Below are positions 48,201-59,754 of a stretch of 64,000 bases of DNA, one piece after another; the first letter of the stretch is position 1, and each line of letters starts with the position of its first letter. This DNA is from Rhyzopertha dominica. Its lineage: Eukaryota; Arthropoda; Insecta; Coleoptera; Bostrichidae. The stretch is taken from contig QCXZ01000041.1 of the NCBI GenBank assembly GCA_025024175.1, positions 14,751,786-14,815,785 of the forward strand, in the 5' to 3' direction. The position numbers were made by a program, and so were the translations under genes. A model generated the notes under the pieces. The model saw nothing but the letters and a program-made list of their open reading frames with translations, did no database searches and was not told the DNA's origin.

Positions 48201-50486
48201 TTATGGATGCTCTTCAGTTGTAATCATTGATTAGCCATTATTGCCTGTGCTATTATTGAGCATTATTTATACACCAAAGTTATTGTATTATAGACGGTCA
48301 AAAAATAAATCAGTGTTGATGACCAGGCATGATGTTACAAACGACAAGGATCTAGTACAAGAAGTATAAAAAGGTTTCGCAATCTTGCTGAATTCCAGCG
48401 CCATAAGCAGATTGATTAAGTGAAGCTTTCTAGTTCATGTGATGTCTCTGTAAATGTGATGAAATTTCTTGGACCTTTTACGCCACAACTCCCTGCGTTA
48501 ATAAGTCGCCCTGGCATTTATATAAATGTCAGAAATAGCGCTGAATTCCTTGTCTGTGTGGTAAACCTATTGACATCCCTTATTTGAAAGAATAGGTCAC
48601 TATTATAGAAGTAAACAGGTGACATAGTCGTTCCTTCAGTTCGTGCCTGAGTTTAATTATACACGTTCTTGGCTTAAGCAACCTATATTACTATAAACGT
48701 AACGCCTGCCACATGTTACTGATAGATCGTACCATAGTCAACGTGGCAACAACAAAACCAAATTGCGCTTAATTGAATTGAACACTAATCGTAATATGCA
48801 CTACGTAATCATTATGTATCCACTGTCATTATCACGTACTACATACAGTGTGCTTAATTAGTAGTTAAGGAATGATTCTACTATAAATCCTTTTATAAAA
48901 ACCATCACCTTTCACAAATTGTGTTCTGATTAATAGACACAGTTTTAATAAAACCACTAAATTTGAGGAGAATTCTGTATGTTCTAATTTTTCCAGTAGG
49001 AGGAGGTAATCAATAGACCTCTCAGATATCATTACACAGGGCCATACACGATGGTCAGGTATTTATTAAGGAATTTAAAAAACTCAAAAAAAATTGTGGG
49101 TGGGCTGTATCTTCGAAACAACCGTAATTATCTGAGGCATTGTATAGAAACATATGGCTTTTTTTTTAATTCTGAAAAAATGTGTTATATCTACTCGTTG
49201 AATAATTTATGTCTTATAGGAGTTTAATATGCTATAGGCTCTAATAGAAAAAAAATTAAGTGTAGTCAGGTCTTGTCAACGTTGGAGATGTTATGGTTCA
49301 GTGAGCATGTCTTCAAACATTTAGGTCATGCTTTGAGTCACTTCATTAGCAGATTGTTCCGGAACTCACATACAGTACACGTTTAGGCCGCTGAAAAATC
49401 ACTTCCTTTTACATGTGATATTTTTTTATCATGTTACATCTCATTTGAATTCTCTATTTTAATAAAGTCCAGTCCGAAAACATTTCTGCACTTACTAAAT
49501 CCATGTGTAAAATTGCTGATAAATGACTTTTTTTAAGGTTACATGTTTTCTATTAAATTGCAAAATGGCGCAACAATCATTAACAATGAAATATTTTAAA
49601 CAGCAAGGGAGGTGGGTAATGTTTGGGAAATTGAATACAGTTAATCTATTCCAATGGATACAATAATAAGATTTATTGATTAGTCTGGTAGCAAGTACCA
49701 TTCAGTTAAGTATCTACAGATCAAATCGTTAAATCTCCTTCGATCAGGGTAAAAGTTTCAAGCTTCATCCCGCGCGCTGTCCCTCAATCTTCTATTTATA
49801 CATCCAGGTGTATTAACCCCAATTGAACTCTCTCGTTAAAGGGTGGTAGATCGGGTGGGTGTAGGGGGCAATGGCTCTTCCATCAAACTGCAAGCGCCGT
49901 CGAAGTGTAAACAGCAACACGACTCAAATATTTATGGGAGGATGTTTGAACTAATCCTCTCTGAATATTGGTGTACTGAATAATGGATAAAGCGACTGAA
50001 GAAAAAGCGGAGGCAGAAGACACTTAAAGCAATTGCATTTTGTATTCTCACGAGGAAGGGTTGGGCTAAGCCATTTTGAAGTTGTTCCCTTACAAGCGTT
50101 ATTTGAGTGTCACATTCATTTAGCTTTATATAGAAGTCTGGAATCTTGTTTGAAACACTGTTTTAGGATTTACTCGTGTAGGTAGCGTTTCCTTCAAATC
50201 TGTTTTAGTATGAATTCGGCAGAATTTTTGCATAGGCAGGCCGTAACTATATTTAATTCATTAATATAGATACTTGAATCATTAAGTTTATTGTTAGTTA
50301 AGTTCTTTATTAACACATTATATTACACATATACCAGTACTACAATGAGTCTATATTAAATTACATTTTTCTCGATTTTTTTCTAAACACGTGTTACATA
50401 CCAATTGACACGCCGTCTCGCATGAGTGGTTTCTTCTAAATCTCGATTGCCCCACAACTAAAATGTAATTTTTTCCACACAAGTTT
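48201..50486. other. Stretch without a recognised gene
   Basis: AT-rich with one balanced patch at about 49740-49990 (GTCCCTCAATCTTCTATTTA through GGGTGGGTGTAGGGGGCAAT) that may be regulatory. No supported gene or paired repeat. Confidence 0.3.
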
Positions 50487-50690
50487 TTAACGGTTCGTGC
50501 ACGCAATTACTTCCATAATCTTGTCAATAATCGGCATGAAGTCAATTGGCCGTAATTCTTCAATTTTTTTAGGATTTGTCACCTTGGGCACAGGCACAAC
50601 CACACTACATTTCATATTGCGTGGCACCCTACCCTTCATTATTACAACATTCAATAAAGGGTATACAATCACACTGCTACTTTATTCCAT
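50487..50690 (-). pseudogene. LINE reverse transcriptase fragment (fingers region)
   Basis: The minus-strand frame reads YPLLNVVIMKGRVPRNMKCS, then VVVPVPKVTNPKKIEELRPI and DFMPIIDKIMEVI. It matches the start of non-LTR RT domains (G.VP...K...V.P.PK....P....RPI....I..K..E). It is truncated on both sides, and lies 70 bp from the solo LTR. Confidence 0.8.
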
Positions 50691-50757
50691 AATGATATTA
50701 TTTAATTAAGCTTTTTTAGGGAAACCTTATTTTGTGTCTTTTAGCAACTGTAAATAT

Positions 50758-51176
50758 TGTTGCGACTACCGGCTCGATATCTCGAATTTTCTTCCTTTTA
50801 TTTAAAACACTTTTTCAAATCCATTAAGTCTAAACACAACTAGTAATTCACCAAATCGCTATACTGCACATTAGCACTAAAAACAACTGCTTCACTAAGT
50901 CTTCTGCTCGCTTGATAACCGCTACTAGAATTCAGAACTGCCTGCGCTCTCTCCGTCGGACTATTTATACCCCCATCAAAAATTCAAGAAGCGACAGCCT
51001 CCAGACGTTGTCAAAACATCGCGAAGTTGCCATTGGTAGAATTCTGTGGAGAGTCTTGACATTCCCTGCCATCTGCCTGCCGTTAGGATCACTACTCACA
51101 GTGTCCTACTACACCGCATCTACACACCTGCAACCCGATCCAAAGATGGCGCTGACTATCACTCTGACTCGTAACA
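50758..51176 (-). mobile_element. Solo LTR of a gypsy-like retrotransposon (419 bp)
   Basis: The ends are TGTTGCGACT and CTCGTAACA, the short TGTT...AACA inverted tips of an LTR, flanked by a perfect 4-bp duplication ATAT (50754-50757 and 51177-51180). A TATAAATA box on the minus strand (50962-50969) followed by CGGAGAGAGCGCAGGCAGTT gives the reading direction. Four-base duplications are usual for gypsy-type integrases. Closely related to 34692-35134. No internal region remains. Confidence 0.85.
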
Positions 51177-52369
51177 ATATTGTAAATAACTTTTGCTACA
51201 GTTTTTGGCACGCAAAAGTTCGAAAACCGTCGGATGTGTATTTTTTTCCGGTGAAAGAATAGAATAATTAAATCTTAAAAATGTAATAATTAACACATCT
51301 ATCGTATTAGATATAAATTGAATGGTAATAATCAAGGAATTAATTATATAAGCTTTCATCCAGAAATTTTTACATTTATATTATAGAGGTACTAGGAAAG
51401 ATAGGTATAGACCCATTATTCCGTGGTAAATAACAGCTCACCAAACATTCACTTTAACATAATATAGCCCCATATTCAAAATTCGGAATACTGGGCGACC
51501 AACATTTGGGACTGTACGTATTTGAAGAAAATTTAACGAGCAACGCATATTTACACTTTTTGAAAATATAATTTCAAAATTACAACACTGTGTTGGTCAG
51601 GAATCATTTAGCAGTTTAAAAAAACGGCTGTGTTTTTGGCTACAACAAGATGGCGGCTTATTTGACATTTACTATTGTATTATAGCTGCAAATTATTGTC
51701 ATTATTTAATATAAAATTTACAATTCTGATATTAGCCATACTACTGTTTTCTTTAAAAATTCTATGTAATTAAAAAAATGTTTTATGGGGTTGCCGTTTA
51801 TTCATAAGTGTGATAGCATCTTCAGGCAGATATATATTTTTCCGAATTATTTAATATGTAACACCAAATTTTTCTTTAACAGGTAAATATAGTTTTTCAG
51901 TTCAAATTGTAATGTAGCACTGAGCCAATAATAATAAACATAAAACCGTTTGTTTAACCATAGCCAACTATGGCAATACCAACTATTCTAAATCAACAAA
52001 TGTCAATAAGAACTGTTCTATGGATTTCAAATGTAATTCGTTAATAAAATACTAATTTTTACATATCGTTTGCCTCTTGACGGAATTGCGCAGATAATCA
52101 AGTCATCCATGGAGAGTTTTACGTGCCGAGCTCAGAGACATAATCATACTTAAAATCTGAAATTGTGTAAATGAAACACCACTTTAGTATTTTTCTCAAT
52201 TCAAAGTTGACGGCAGCGACATTAGCAAAATACGAAAAAAGAACAGGTATCGTCGATAGTATAACAGAAACAACGTCTAACTATCTAGTCCCACCTACGT
52301 GCTGAGTCTAAAAGTCGTCTTCGCCAAATATATGTACAGCATATATCTAAAGTTGAATCTGAACCTCCG
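51177..52369. other. AT-rich stretch without a recognised gene
   Basis: No supported feature was found. Confidence 0.35.
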
Positions 52370-53340
52370 TAATAATCCTTAGAACATTTGAAATTTTTAG
52401 GGCCCAAAAAAATCGGAGGTTGTTATGCATCTTGACGGTAAAGAGCTCAATGTATCTTATTCTATTATTAACGGTTTCCGCGATTATTTTTGGAGTGTTT
52501 TTATCAATTCTAATCCTAACTTTTAAACTCTATCTAGCTGTGAAATTATACAACAGAACATAAACAAGGTAGACAAATGGTATGGTAATAATGGTCTATT
52601 TTTAAATTCTTTAAGAGCAATATTACTTTTTGCGAGAAAAAGCGCTCTGTAAAGTTTACCTACAAAATAAACATTCGATAATTGTTACTGACAGTGTTCG
52701 TGATTTATGTGTATCATTTGAATCTCGATTTGTGTTTGCTGAACATTATACAACGTGCTCGTGCTTTTGTCTATATAGCATTTGGTTTGATACATCGCAA
52801 CTGTGTACTACAATCGTAAATTAATCTAGTACGAACAAAAGCTGAGTATTGGACTTTGATGCGGTCTCCTATGCAAAAATGCTATATTAATAGGTTAGAT
52901 AATATACAAAGAATGTATTTAAAATTTCTAGTTCAACCTATTGATAGTGTATACTGGAGCATTCAACAGGTCTACCCTTTTAGGCCCGGCCCATTTTATA
53001 GACCTGCACAGTCCGAAATCGTATCAAATTTCAATTGTATACCTCACTTGTGTTTCACAACCACGCTAGTGTAACCGTCTTTTGGATATTATGCGTACTG
53101 TTCAATAATCTTAAAATATAAACATTTATGTTTATAATTGTTTTTGGTGTCAAGCCATTAACCTATGCTGTAAAGGCTCGCTACATCAGTACTTTGGCAA
53201 CCCGCCTTTCGTGCTTTAACAATCAATCTCTGATTGGCATACGCCACGCAGTTCTTGATATTCTAGTAATGCGTATTCCTACGCGCCAGCAAATCACTTT
53301 CGCTTTAAAAAAGAGTAATACCATAATACCAACGTAATAT
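52370..53340 (+). pseudogene. Decayed jockey-like LINE, 3' half
   Basis: Landmarks on the + strand are LGPKKSEVVMHLDGKEL and INGFRDYFWSVFINSN (linker before RT), CEIIQQNINKVDKWYGNNGL (post-catalytic region), RDLCVSFESRFVFAEHY (the YLGV.FD..L.F..H motif), then VRTKAEYWTLMRSPMQKCYI and NRLDNIQRMYLKFL (C-terminal motif). The RT core itself between 52510 and 52530 is deleted. Stops and frame changes abound. The end near 53340 is followed by the Syt1 5' flank. Confidence 0.75.
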
Positions 53341-53823
53341 TGTGTTCACCTATTAATTTTGCTTAACGTAACTGTAATCTTGTGTCTGCACTGCAGACTC
53401 TGCAGTTTGCGATATGTACAGCAGTTCATTGAATTGTGTGGTAAACAAAGCTAAATCATTCTTAGTGTCTCTACAGCCGTGCTCTAGTTTCTTCTTTGTT
53501 CAACATGGACTGCTGTTTGTTATTTATAAAGGTTATTAATACTACTTACTTAAAAGGATCGAGAAGAGAGAATAGGCAATAAGGAACACCATAGCCATAT
53601 TACATCAACACGTGAATATGGCAAATTCGCATAATAAAAGTATCCACTTTCCTCTTAGATCATTCGTTTCCTGATCAAACCTACAATTAAATTAGACGCA
53701 AAGGGTTAATCGCGTTGTACACAAACTGTTTACTCGTCATCGATCCGCAGCTTATCGTTGGAAACTTCCCGTGCAAGAAGACGCCCACACCCGCATTTAA
53801 TCTGCGACAGTTGATACACCAAG

Positions 53824-53831
53824 TGACGTCA
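53824..53831. promoter_or_regulatory. Perfect CRE palindrome TGACGTCA before the Syt1 start codon
   Basis: TGACGTCA lies 32 bases upstream of the Syt1 ATG, in a CpG-containing 150-bp stretch. It is the consensus site of CREB/ATF-type factors. Whether it sits in a promoter or in the 5' untranslated exon is not known. Similar words occur elsewhere in the window. Confidence 0.45.
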
Positions 53832-53862
53832 GGTGGTTAATCAAGTCGTCTGTTCTAGAACT

Positions 53863-53998
53863 ATGGCACCTTCGACGCGCCTCCTGGTGAAACGGGCGGA
53901 ACCCGTAGACAACAAGGATGACGCCGAAGATTCGACGGCCCAGCCGCTCGAGGTGAGGTCGACCACGCTGACTCCACCGAGCCCGATTCCTGAGAAAG
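53863..53998 (+). CDS. Syt1: Synaptotagmin 1, first coding exon
   Basis: Synaptotagmin 1 is the calcium sensor of synaptic vesicle fusion. This exon encodes the start of the short luminal N-terminus: MAPSTRLLVKRAEP, an acidic DNKDDAEDS stretch, and a Ser/Thr/Pro-rich end. The ATG at 53863 is chosen because it starts a GC-richer coding stretch and gives the expected luminal length; the frame is open to 53833 but without another ATG. The donor AAAG|GTAACTG at 53998/53999 leaves phase 1, which matches the next exon. An alternative donor CGAG|GTGAGG at 53952/53953 leaves phase 0 and would break the frame. The exon alone would not identify the gene; the joined exon at 57064 does. Confidence 0.75.
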
Positions 53999-54351
53999 GT
54001 AACTGTAGGGGACTGAAGCTTTTTGACTTGTTTTACAGCGATAATGTACCTTTTATGAATAAATGGTTGAAGTAGGCAAAGGTAGTGGGCTCCTTCGTCT
54101 ATATTTGGGACCCACTAAGTTATTTTCAAGGATTTGATCCTGATTGCATTGAGCTAGCTACTGCTGGCTCCACTTTACTTAAATTATAAACTTATAATTT
54201 CGAGTGGTGATCAAATTTAACGTTAGCTCAACAAGCTAGCTACATTCCAATTTTCAGAAAAATATCCCTGCCACCTACTTCTGCCATTTTGTCTGATCGA
54301 TCTGCAAAAAAGCAGCTGCATATTACATAAAGCTAGTTGCACTACTCATAA

Positions 54352-54890
54352 GTGTTACTGTTTATATTTAAGTAGCTTACACTCCTTTGTTTTACTTCAA
54401 AAGCATTACAAACCGAAATTAAATTTAGTTTAGATTCCGGATCAAAGCAAACCAAGTTGTCATAACATGCATAAGGGAGCTCAGTGGTTGATGCATTTGT
54501 TTACTGTTAAAAGATTATTTTGAAGTGTTACTGTGTATGTTTGAATAGCTCACACTATTTCGCTTTACTTAGCGAGTATTACAAACCCAAATAATATTTA
54601 GTTACAATGTAGGTATTGTTGAAAAGCTTAATCTAAAATATGCGCGTGTGTAGTGCATTACAATTTACAGGTCATACCAGAAAATGGTAACATGCTAGGT
54701 CCCTGGATCTTCTCGTTATAATGAGAGAGAACACATAAATTTTAAAGTACTTATCTTATTTATTTATTGTTATTAAACCATAGATTGCAACATCATGTGA
54801 TTTCGGTTTGTAATACTTAATAATATAATAATACAAAGGCATGTAAACCACTCAAACATACACAGTAAAATATAAACAGAAAATAGAGCA
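54352..54890. repeat. Foldback with a tandem left arm
   Basis: A unit beginning GTGTTACTGT occurs at 54352 and 54525 (173-bp spacing), each followed by TTTACTT and ATTACAAACC. An inverted copy lies at about 54798-54879 (GGTTTGTAATACTT through CAAACATACACAGTAA on the + strand). The arrangement resembles the element at 42-43 kb. Non-coding. Confidence 0.6.
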
Positions 54891-55999
54891 CAAATGTGCA
54901 TAGTGCAATCTATATGATCCACTTATAAGCTGGAGGTATGGGTAGAAAACCATCTCTCTCCGAGCTGCACGGATCTGCGAGCCTTCAAAAGCAGAAATTA
55001 CCAAAACTTGACGAAAAAAGGCTATTAAAGCCAATAATTAATGGCTCTCTGTTTTCGTTGGCAAGCTGGACCCCGTGACTGGTTTCGCTGTTTTTTCAGC
55101 TCTTTTGACATTATCTGTCATTTTGTAAAAAAATACATTTGCAGTGCTTGAGAAGATCACGTATATCTTGTAAGCTAAAAAAGTAGTACAGTGCGGTTTT
55201 TGTACTTTAATAGTATAAGGAAAATAGTACTTTAAAGCTAAGTTCAGATATTTCTTTAGCAATTGTTGTAGTATACAATTTGTAGTCTAGACGAATTTAA
55301 GCGCAGATAACTTGATTTTGTTTAATAGGACGATACCGATATCTTTACTTAATTACATGCTGAACTGTCGCTGTCAAGCTTATGGTTTTGAAGAAAAACT
55401 GGGATTTCTGTTTTCTATAGACATCGTTTTCTAAACAAATTTTCTCTGCTTTGGCTCGTCAATTTGAGTCTATGACCTGAGTTTCGTCCCTTTGAAATTT
55501 ATCAGACAGACTTACCAACTAACCAGTCAAAATATCAATCTTGAAATCTTTCCAAAATTACTACTCTAATTGCTAGTAATCAGAACAACTGCTATGTACA
55601 AATCTAATTTAATTATAATTAGTTTTTAAATTANAAAAAGACAACACTGGACCAATAACAATAAAAAGAACAAAACGATAGCAACAAAGGCAATAAAAAA
55701 AGAACCACATAAACAAAAACTCGTAATTGTTTGAGATTGTTAACACGGGAAATCATTAATAAATGAACAATATAAATTATCGCCATTTTCTTGCAAGCAT
55801 AATAGAATCCCTTTCCTGAAAACCACGACACTTCTTGGAATGCCAAACGAATTCTGTTTTTCATAACATTTGTTGTAGTTTGGAGAGTGGGGTAAGCTTT
55901 TAGTTTTACATATGTGTTGTCACAAAAAGAAATTTAGTTTTGTTAAATTCTTTGATCTATCTGGGAACATATTCACCTTTTTGGAATTTTTTTCTGGAA

Positions 56000-56850
56000 T
56001 ATTAAAAGATTACCTAACTCTTGCCTGAAAAGATGCAGATAAATTTGTCCATTGAAGTGACCATTGAAATGATCTCAACCCAAACATTTAATGACTACCG
56101 ATTTACTGATCTACAGAACGAAGATGATGTGGATTTTGGGTATCTTAGTGGTGAATCGTGTCTGTTCACAAATTCATTGCGGTGAAATATTGCTTGATCA
56201 GAAAACAACACGTTTTTAAAGAAATTGTGATCTTTTCAATTTGTATTAAGAGCCCATTGGCAAAACGCAAAACGTTTTATAAAAAGCCTCCCATCGATCA
56301 TAAATGTAACTGGATGTGGTAAAAGTTATACCTGTGCTGTTGGAGTATCCTGTGTACTGTTGAGTTGTGCAGGGCATTTATTTTAGTGATGTACACTTGA
56401 ATGCGGACTTTCCTGAAATGACACTAGCACCAGACATTGTTTTTTTTCTGTAACTACGGTGTGGTTAAATTTTTTAGGGTAATATATCCCTCCACTGCTT
56501 TTAAACCAATTTAACAGTTTTCGCAAGGGGATTTCCCAGGGTGCCTTTTATTCTGAAGACGTACAACATACGTTCTGGAAGCCAACGATGGATTGTGATT
56601 AATGATCACATTCTACAAGAATATAGACGAGCATACTCGTCATGCATAAACATTTTCAAAATTCAACAAGTAACCCACAACAAAACGCAACTCGTCGCAT
56701 GACAGTTTCTAATAGGAAGAAATCTCCAATGTAAAATCTATGATAACTTGCCATCTATCGAAGAAATATAAATTCCAGCTTTAGCAAATTCCTTGAATAC
56801 CACAAGCACGATGTGTTTGAATTAGTCCAGATTGTAATCTGTATATCACA
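56000..56850 (-). pseudogene. Decayed DUF4817-type DDE transposase, reverse strand
   Basis: On the minus strand a chain of frames reads MHDEYARLYSC (first helix-turn-helix, about 56645), GTLGNPLAKTV (linker), QESPHSSVHH (second helix-turn-helix), FCQWALNTN, KNVLFSDQAIFHRNEFVNRH (catalytic first Asp, about 56200) and SLNVWVEII (about 56090). The order is that of the transposases at 26 and 46 kb. The rest of the catalytic domain is lost. It lies antisense inside the Syt1 intron. Confidence 0.7.
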
Positions 56851-57063
56851 GCAATTTTTTCACAAATTGACAAATAACACCAACACGCGCTAAGATTTAC
56901 TACATCAGTAGGTTATGTTGAAATCCTAAAGTGCCTTAGGGAGTCCTCAATCCCTTAAATCTATTATTATCTCTTTTTTGTTGTCGGATCCAACACAATC
57001 TTAGACCTACCACTGATTATCCAGGGTTTTCTTTGTAACAAAACGATTCACTTTTCGTTTCAG

Positions 57064-57237
57064 CAAGAGTTATTGAGGCTTCAGGACCACCGCCTACAAT
57101 CAAAGCCACCACTACCACCACCACCACAACAGAGGCCCCTACGTTACCGCCTGCAACAGCGTCACAGCCTACTATAGTAGATCTAGCTGCTCAAGCCTCT
57201 GGTGTTCCAACATGGGGTGTCGTTACTATATTAATAG
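57064..57237 (+). CDS. Syt1: Synaptotagmin 1, second coding exon (to the transmembrane start)
   Basis: The acceptor TTTTCGTTTCAG ends at 57063 and the donor ATAG|GTAAGC follows 57237. The exon is 174 bp, phase 1 on both sides, and joins the first exon as EKA|RVIEASG. It encodes a Pro-rich piece, a run of eight Thr residues (TTTTTTTT, residues about 61-68), a Pro/Ala-rich spacer and SGVPTWGVVTILI, ending at about residue 103. PTWGVV followed by hydrophobic residues is the conserved entry of the insect Syt1 transmembrane helix, and the T-rich luminal tract is also usual in insect Syt1. The rest of the helix, the palmitoylated/basic linker and both C2 domains are encoded downstream of the window. 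Another synaptotagmin paralogue is possible but less likely. Confidence 0.85.
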
Positions 57238-57867
57238 GTAAGCACACTTGATAATTAAGGTTTTGGGGTAAATTAAGCTTACTCTCTAAAATACCGATGC
57301 ATTCTATAACTCTCGAATATCTATTGAATGACTCAGAATTTATCACATTTTTTTAATATATATTTATGGTCATACAATAAATAGAATAAGAACTTCACGA
57401 TTTCCTGACATTTCCTAATTTTGGTTTACCTTTTTGACTGCTAGGATTTTTTACTTATCGGTATTTTTTTGTATGAAAGTTTAATTTTCACATTAAAATT
57501 ACTTATGATAATGATTTATTAGGATTGAATTAGCCTTTATCTTTAATAAGCTACATACAACTAGTTCGCTTAGTTAATATCAATCTCGACTCAACCTAAA
57601 ACAATTATATCTGTTACTAACAATCAGGTAGTTCAAAGATATAATAATATCTTACTTTTTCTAACAACCAACTACACCACTATCATGTAAAACGTACGCT
57701 CTGCATGGAATTTAATATTCCATTTTATGACTAAAGCATCTAGACGTTTTTATGAAATTTCCGACTTTTTGTCGTGACTTGCGACGCCTTTTTTATACAC
57801 AATACAAACTGAAGGTGTCGAGCAAGATGTTTCACTCGTAGTGTCGTAGTTCGTATCCCGCTGCAAC

Positions 57868-59754
57868 AGTCGGATGAGTGGTAACGTGCTCTGAGCGAAC
57901 CGTGTTTCCAGCGAACACGGACGATGGTCCTACAGGGCAGGGTGTTCCGAGCGAACAAGATTTTTTCAGCCACCTAATGACATTTATTGCTCCTATTCCT
58001 TATACAGGAAGCGTCAGGTATAGCAACAGCAAGCGCCTCATAACGCTATTTGTAAATTATTTTTAAAAAATCGGCTGAATTGGTAAGCAGTAATAAATAT
58101 AAGTACACTCGATCTGAATAGAAAAGAATACAGGAGCGTCGTCATTTGCATGCGCGATTTGTACGTCATAACCAGTGTCGCCGTCGCGTCGTTAATAGGC
58201 TGCAGTACAATACGCAGCACACAGCAAAATCGAAGGATATATTATGCAGACAAAACACTAATAATAAAGAAACCCTGCTGTATAAACAGTAAATGCGAAA
58301 CGCAATAATAAAAACACACACTCTGACCGTCTACTCGAATCGAAACGGGAACGTTAAATTAGACGAATGCGAGCACGCCACTGAATGGTATCGTTACCTG
58401 GCAACGGTTGGTGTCGCGTGCTAAAAATGGTTTGTGCGCCTGACGTCATTGATGATGCCCTGTGTTCTTCTCTATTCAGATAAAGTGTATGTATGCGCAT
58501 TCTGCATAATATAGGTATAATAAGTTACTGGTCATATTCTACACTATCCCAAATATTTGTATAAGCCCCACCAGTTCATCTCTTACCGCGACTTTACAAA
58601 AACAGTTAAGAACATTTCGTATTCTTAAAGCAAGGGTGAAAAGTATGTTGTGTGGCATTATATTTGTTGTCCGTTACGTAGTTTATGCGACAATTGTCGG
58701 CCGTACGACACCGAATATATATTTCTTGATATAAAAACTGAATGATAATGCAGCTGGAGTTCGGAAATAGCCAAAGCAGAGAAGAGTATCTGCAGCTAGA
58801 TAACCAACTAGAAGCAACTACAAAAATATTTTGAAAAGGACGGGAACATATTAAAATTCTTAAGGAATATGACACAACTACAAACATTTGAATAAGATTT
58901 GTAAAGTGATATAATAATTAAATATTATATTAAATTTCTTAAACATTAATAGCTTTGAATTATCTTTTATTTTAACTGCAATTTTTAGATAAGAAATGCA
59001 CCATTATTTGTATATAGATTTAGCTCATTTTTTAGGGCTAGTCTGATATCCGTTTTTAAGTACATACTTTTCTTAATTTCCAGAGCAAATTTTCTAGAAC
59101 CACTGAATGCATTAATTTTAAAATTAATCATTTTGTAGGTTATAGAAGTACATCCCTCAGTCATCACAAATAAAGTAATAAATATCTTACCCATAGCATG
59201 ACACAAAGCAAACATTCAAGATATGTGTAGACAGGTATATTTGCTTTTAGTATTTAAATTTGATTTACAAAGTCACTTTTTCCACGAATACTTGATGATA
59301 AGTTGATAATAATACCGTTGTGCTTTGTATTATATTATTTCATTACTGACATACAAATTAGAACGAGAAGACAAAACTTATCCCTAATTTTCCGATTTCA
59401 TGTGAGAACTATAGACGACTGTATCGTGTTTTATGCGTCACTATTTTTAATTGTGTTATGTTACAGGTATTTAGGTACAGATTATCATGTACATAAGATC
59501 TGCATTATTTGTATTTTTTATTTATTTATATCCCAATTCAAACTGTCTGTATATGCAGTAAATGTAATTAACCAGGTAATTAACCAGTTTTCAGTATGTG
59601 ATAGTCATTTTAATGCACTTCGGTAAATTAACATCAATTTTATTATTACGTTCTATTAAAGAATCGCATTTAGCATGCCATTCGGAAATCATATCTCTTT
59701 AATTATTTGGTTCGCTCAGAGCACGTTCGCTAAACGCACGTAGTCGGATGAGTG
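57868..59754. mobile_element. Possible larger element bounded by direct and inverted repeats
   Basis: AGTCGGATGAGTG occurs at 57868-57880 and again in the same orientation at 59742-59754. Just inside, AACGTGCTCTGAGCGAACC (57883-57901) is exactly inverted at 59709-59727. GAGCGAAC-type words recur near both ends. The 1.9-kb interior has no recognised gene but contains the MITE at 58104-58489. The class is unknown; the 13-bp direct repeat is long for a target duplication. Confidence 0.45.
58104..58489. mobile_element. MITE-like inverted-repeat element (386 bp)
   Basis: The ends TACACTCGATCTGAATAGAA and, inverted, TACACTTTATCTGAATAGAG pair over about 30 bp and further into GTCGTCATT against ATCAATGACG. 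The interior is CpG-containing and includes a TGACGTCA site (58441-58448). No ORF. Confidence 0.65.

Larger units (their letters stand above)
53999..57063 (+). other. Syt1 intron between first and second coding exons
   Basis: A 3065-bp intron from GTAACTG to TTTCGTTTCAG. It contains the tandem/inverted repeat at 54352-54890 and the minus-strand transposase pseudogene at about 56000-56850. No further exon was recognised. Confidence 0.7.

Noticed and set aside
59303..59626. 107-codon hydrophobic + strand ORF
   Set aside because: Phe/Ile/Tyr-rich translation typical of AT-rich DNA, inside an intron, with no conserved motif.
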